Below are positions 63,654-64,000 of a stretch of DNA of 64,000 bases, piece by piece. The notes below the pieces were generated by a model that was given only the letters and a program-made list of their open reading frames with translations, had not been told where the DNA came from and searched no databases. A program made the translations under genes and the position numbers. The stretch comes from Marinobacterium nitratireducens. Lineage in GTDB: Bacteria; Pseudomonadota; Gammaproteobacteria; Pseudomonadales; Balneatricaceae. Position 1 is the first letter of the stretch; each line of letters starts with the position of its first letter. The DNA lies in assembly GCF_014645375.1 (NCBI RefSeq), contig NZ_BMLT01000001.1, positions 304,767-368,766 of the forward strand, written 5' to 3'.

Positions 63654-63735
63654 CACCTGTACATAGTTCTGTTAGATCAAAGTGGTAGTGTCCCCTTCGT
63701 CCAAAACTGAAATGCCCCTTTTACTTAGAGAGTGC

Positions 63736-64000
63736 ATGACGAAGGATTGCATCGACATGAGTCAGCGCGAGATCGACCGGTTGTGGGTTATTCAGGCGGT
63801 TCAGCCTCAAAGGCTCAGCCAGGCCGATAATTGCGCCTCTGTGTCCACGAGATCAAGCGCCTGTATCGACGCTTCCGAAAGGAGGGTGCCGTTGGACTGA
63901 TCTTCAGGCGCCGGGGCAAACTCCCAACAACGCTATCCCCGACGCGATCCGCAGCCCAGGACTGGCGTTGATCCGGACGCATTACAGCGACTCACCCCCC
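63736..64000 (+). pseudogene. ISNCY-like transposase, broken and running off the window
   Basis: ATG 63736 begins MTKDCIDMSQREIDRLWVIQ and AVQPQRLSQAD. Later text in a second frame (HEIKRLYRRFRKEGAVGLIF) and in a third (AIPDAIRSPGLALIRTHYSD) is what an ISNCY-type transposase start should give in one frame. At least two frameshifts are therefore present. The gene continues past 64000. gtgtccccttcgtccaaaac at 63690 may be near the element's left end. Confidence 0.8.

Overview
The window looks like a chromosome segment of a GC-rich gammaproteobacterium, probably near the Pseudomonadales/Oceanospirillales. The evidence is the order uvrC-pgsA-tRNA-Gly-tRNA-Cys-tRNA-Leu at the left end, which is common in that class, together with the sequence style of the housekeeping proteins. 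Species cannot be fixed from sequence reading alone.

Layout. (1) 1-4750: core chromosome with REP-like repeats, a DUF1853 protein, a divergent small protein, uvrC, pgsA and three tRNAs behind a strong sigma70 promoter. (2) 4970-10359, minus strand: a giant zinc-ribbon/class III cyclase/AAA/TPR signalling protein and an AsmA-like protein, followed by a decayed stretch (10360-11099). (3) 11100-41292, minus strand: one long, tightly packed operon for an extracellular contractile injection system (eCIS, Afp/PVC type). In transcription order it runs DUF4255 tail-terminator protein, accessory protein, sheath, tube 1, second sheath-like protein, tube 2, Afp7-like tube-cap protein without LysM, DUF5908 mini-protein, gpD hub, gpV spike, a C-terminally membrane-anchored protein, gp25, baseplate J, tail protein I, three proteins sharing an N-terminal domain, a 519-aa protein, AAA ATPase, a 1224-aa DUF4157 candidate cargo with an HNH-like motif, and a TPR protein. 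Many genes overlap by ATGA. An AT-rich 1.1-kb upstream region holds the likely promoter.

(4) 42393-44483: a second tRNA-Gly identical to the first, then a P4-type integrase whose C-terminus is broken, and a DUF2384-like gene. (5) 44484-46430: a gene graveyard made of fragments of an IclR regulator, pntB, an indolepyruvate oxidoreductase and a LysR regulator joined end to end. (6) 46565-59172: lower-GC, apparently acquired catabolic genes. One operon (carboxymuconolactone-decarboxylase-like, hydroxyisobutyrate-dehydrogenase-like, small protein) is cut by an IS630 element. A second set (LysR, then CoA transferase, HMG-CoA lyase, aldehyde dehydrogenase, TRAP transporter, GMC oxidoreductase) fits uptake and oxidation of a mevalonate-like compound to HMG-CoA and its cleavage to acetoacetate and acetyl-CoA. 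(7) 59280-64000: a 576-606-aa P-loop protein of unknown function preceded by a degenerate copy of an IS110 leader, a frameshifted IS110 element, a truncated IS5, a candidate small RNA with its own promoter and terminator, and a broken ISNCY-like transposase at the edge.

Most notable: the eCIS locus with its unusual cargo and membrane protein, the putative mevalonate-type catabolic operon with a perfect 25-bp palindrome at its LysR promoter, the IS110-leader/P-loop gene pair, and the small-RNA-like unit at 63378-63653.
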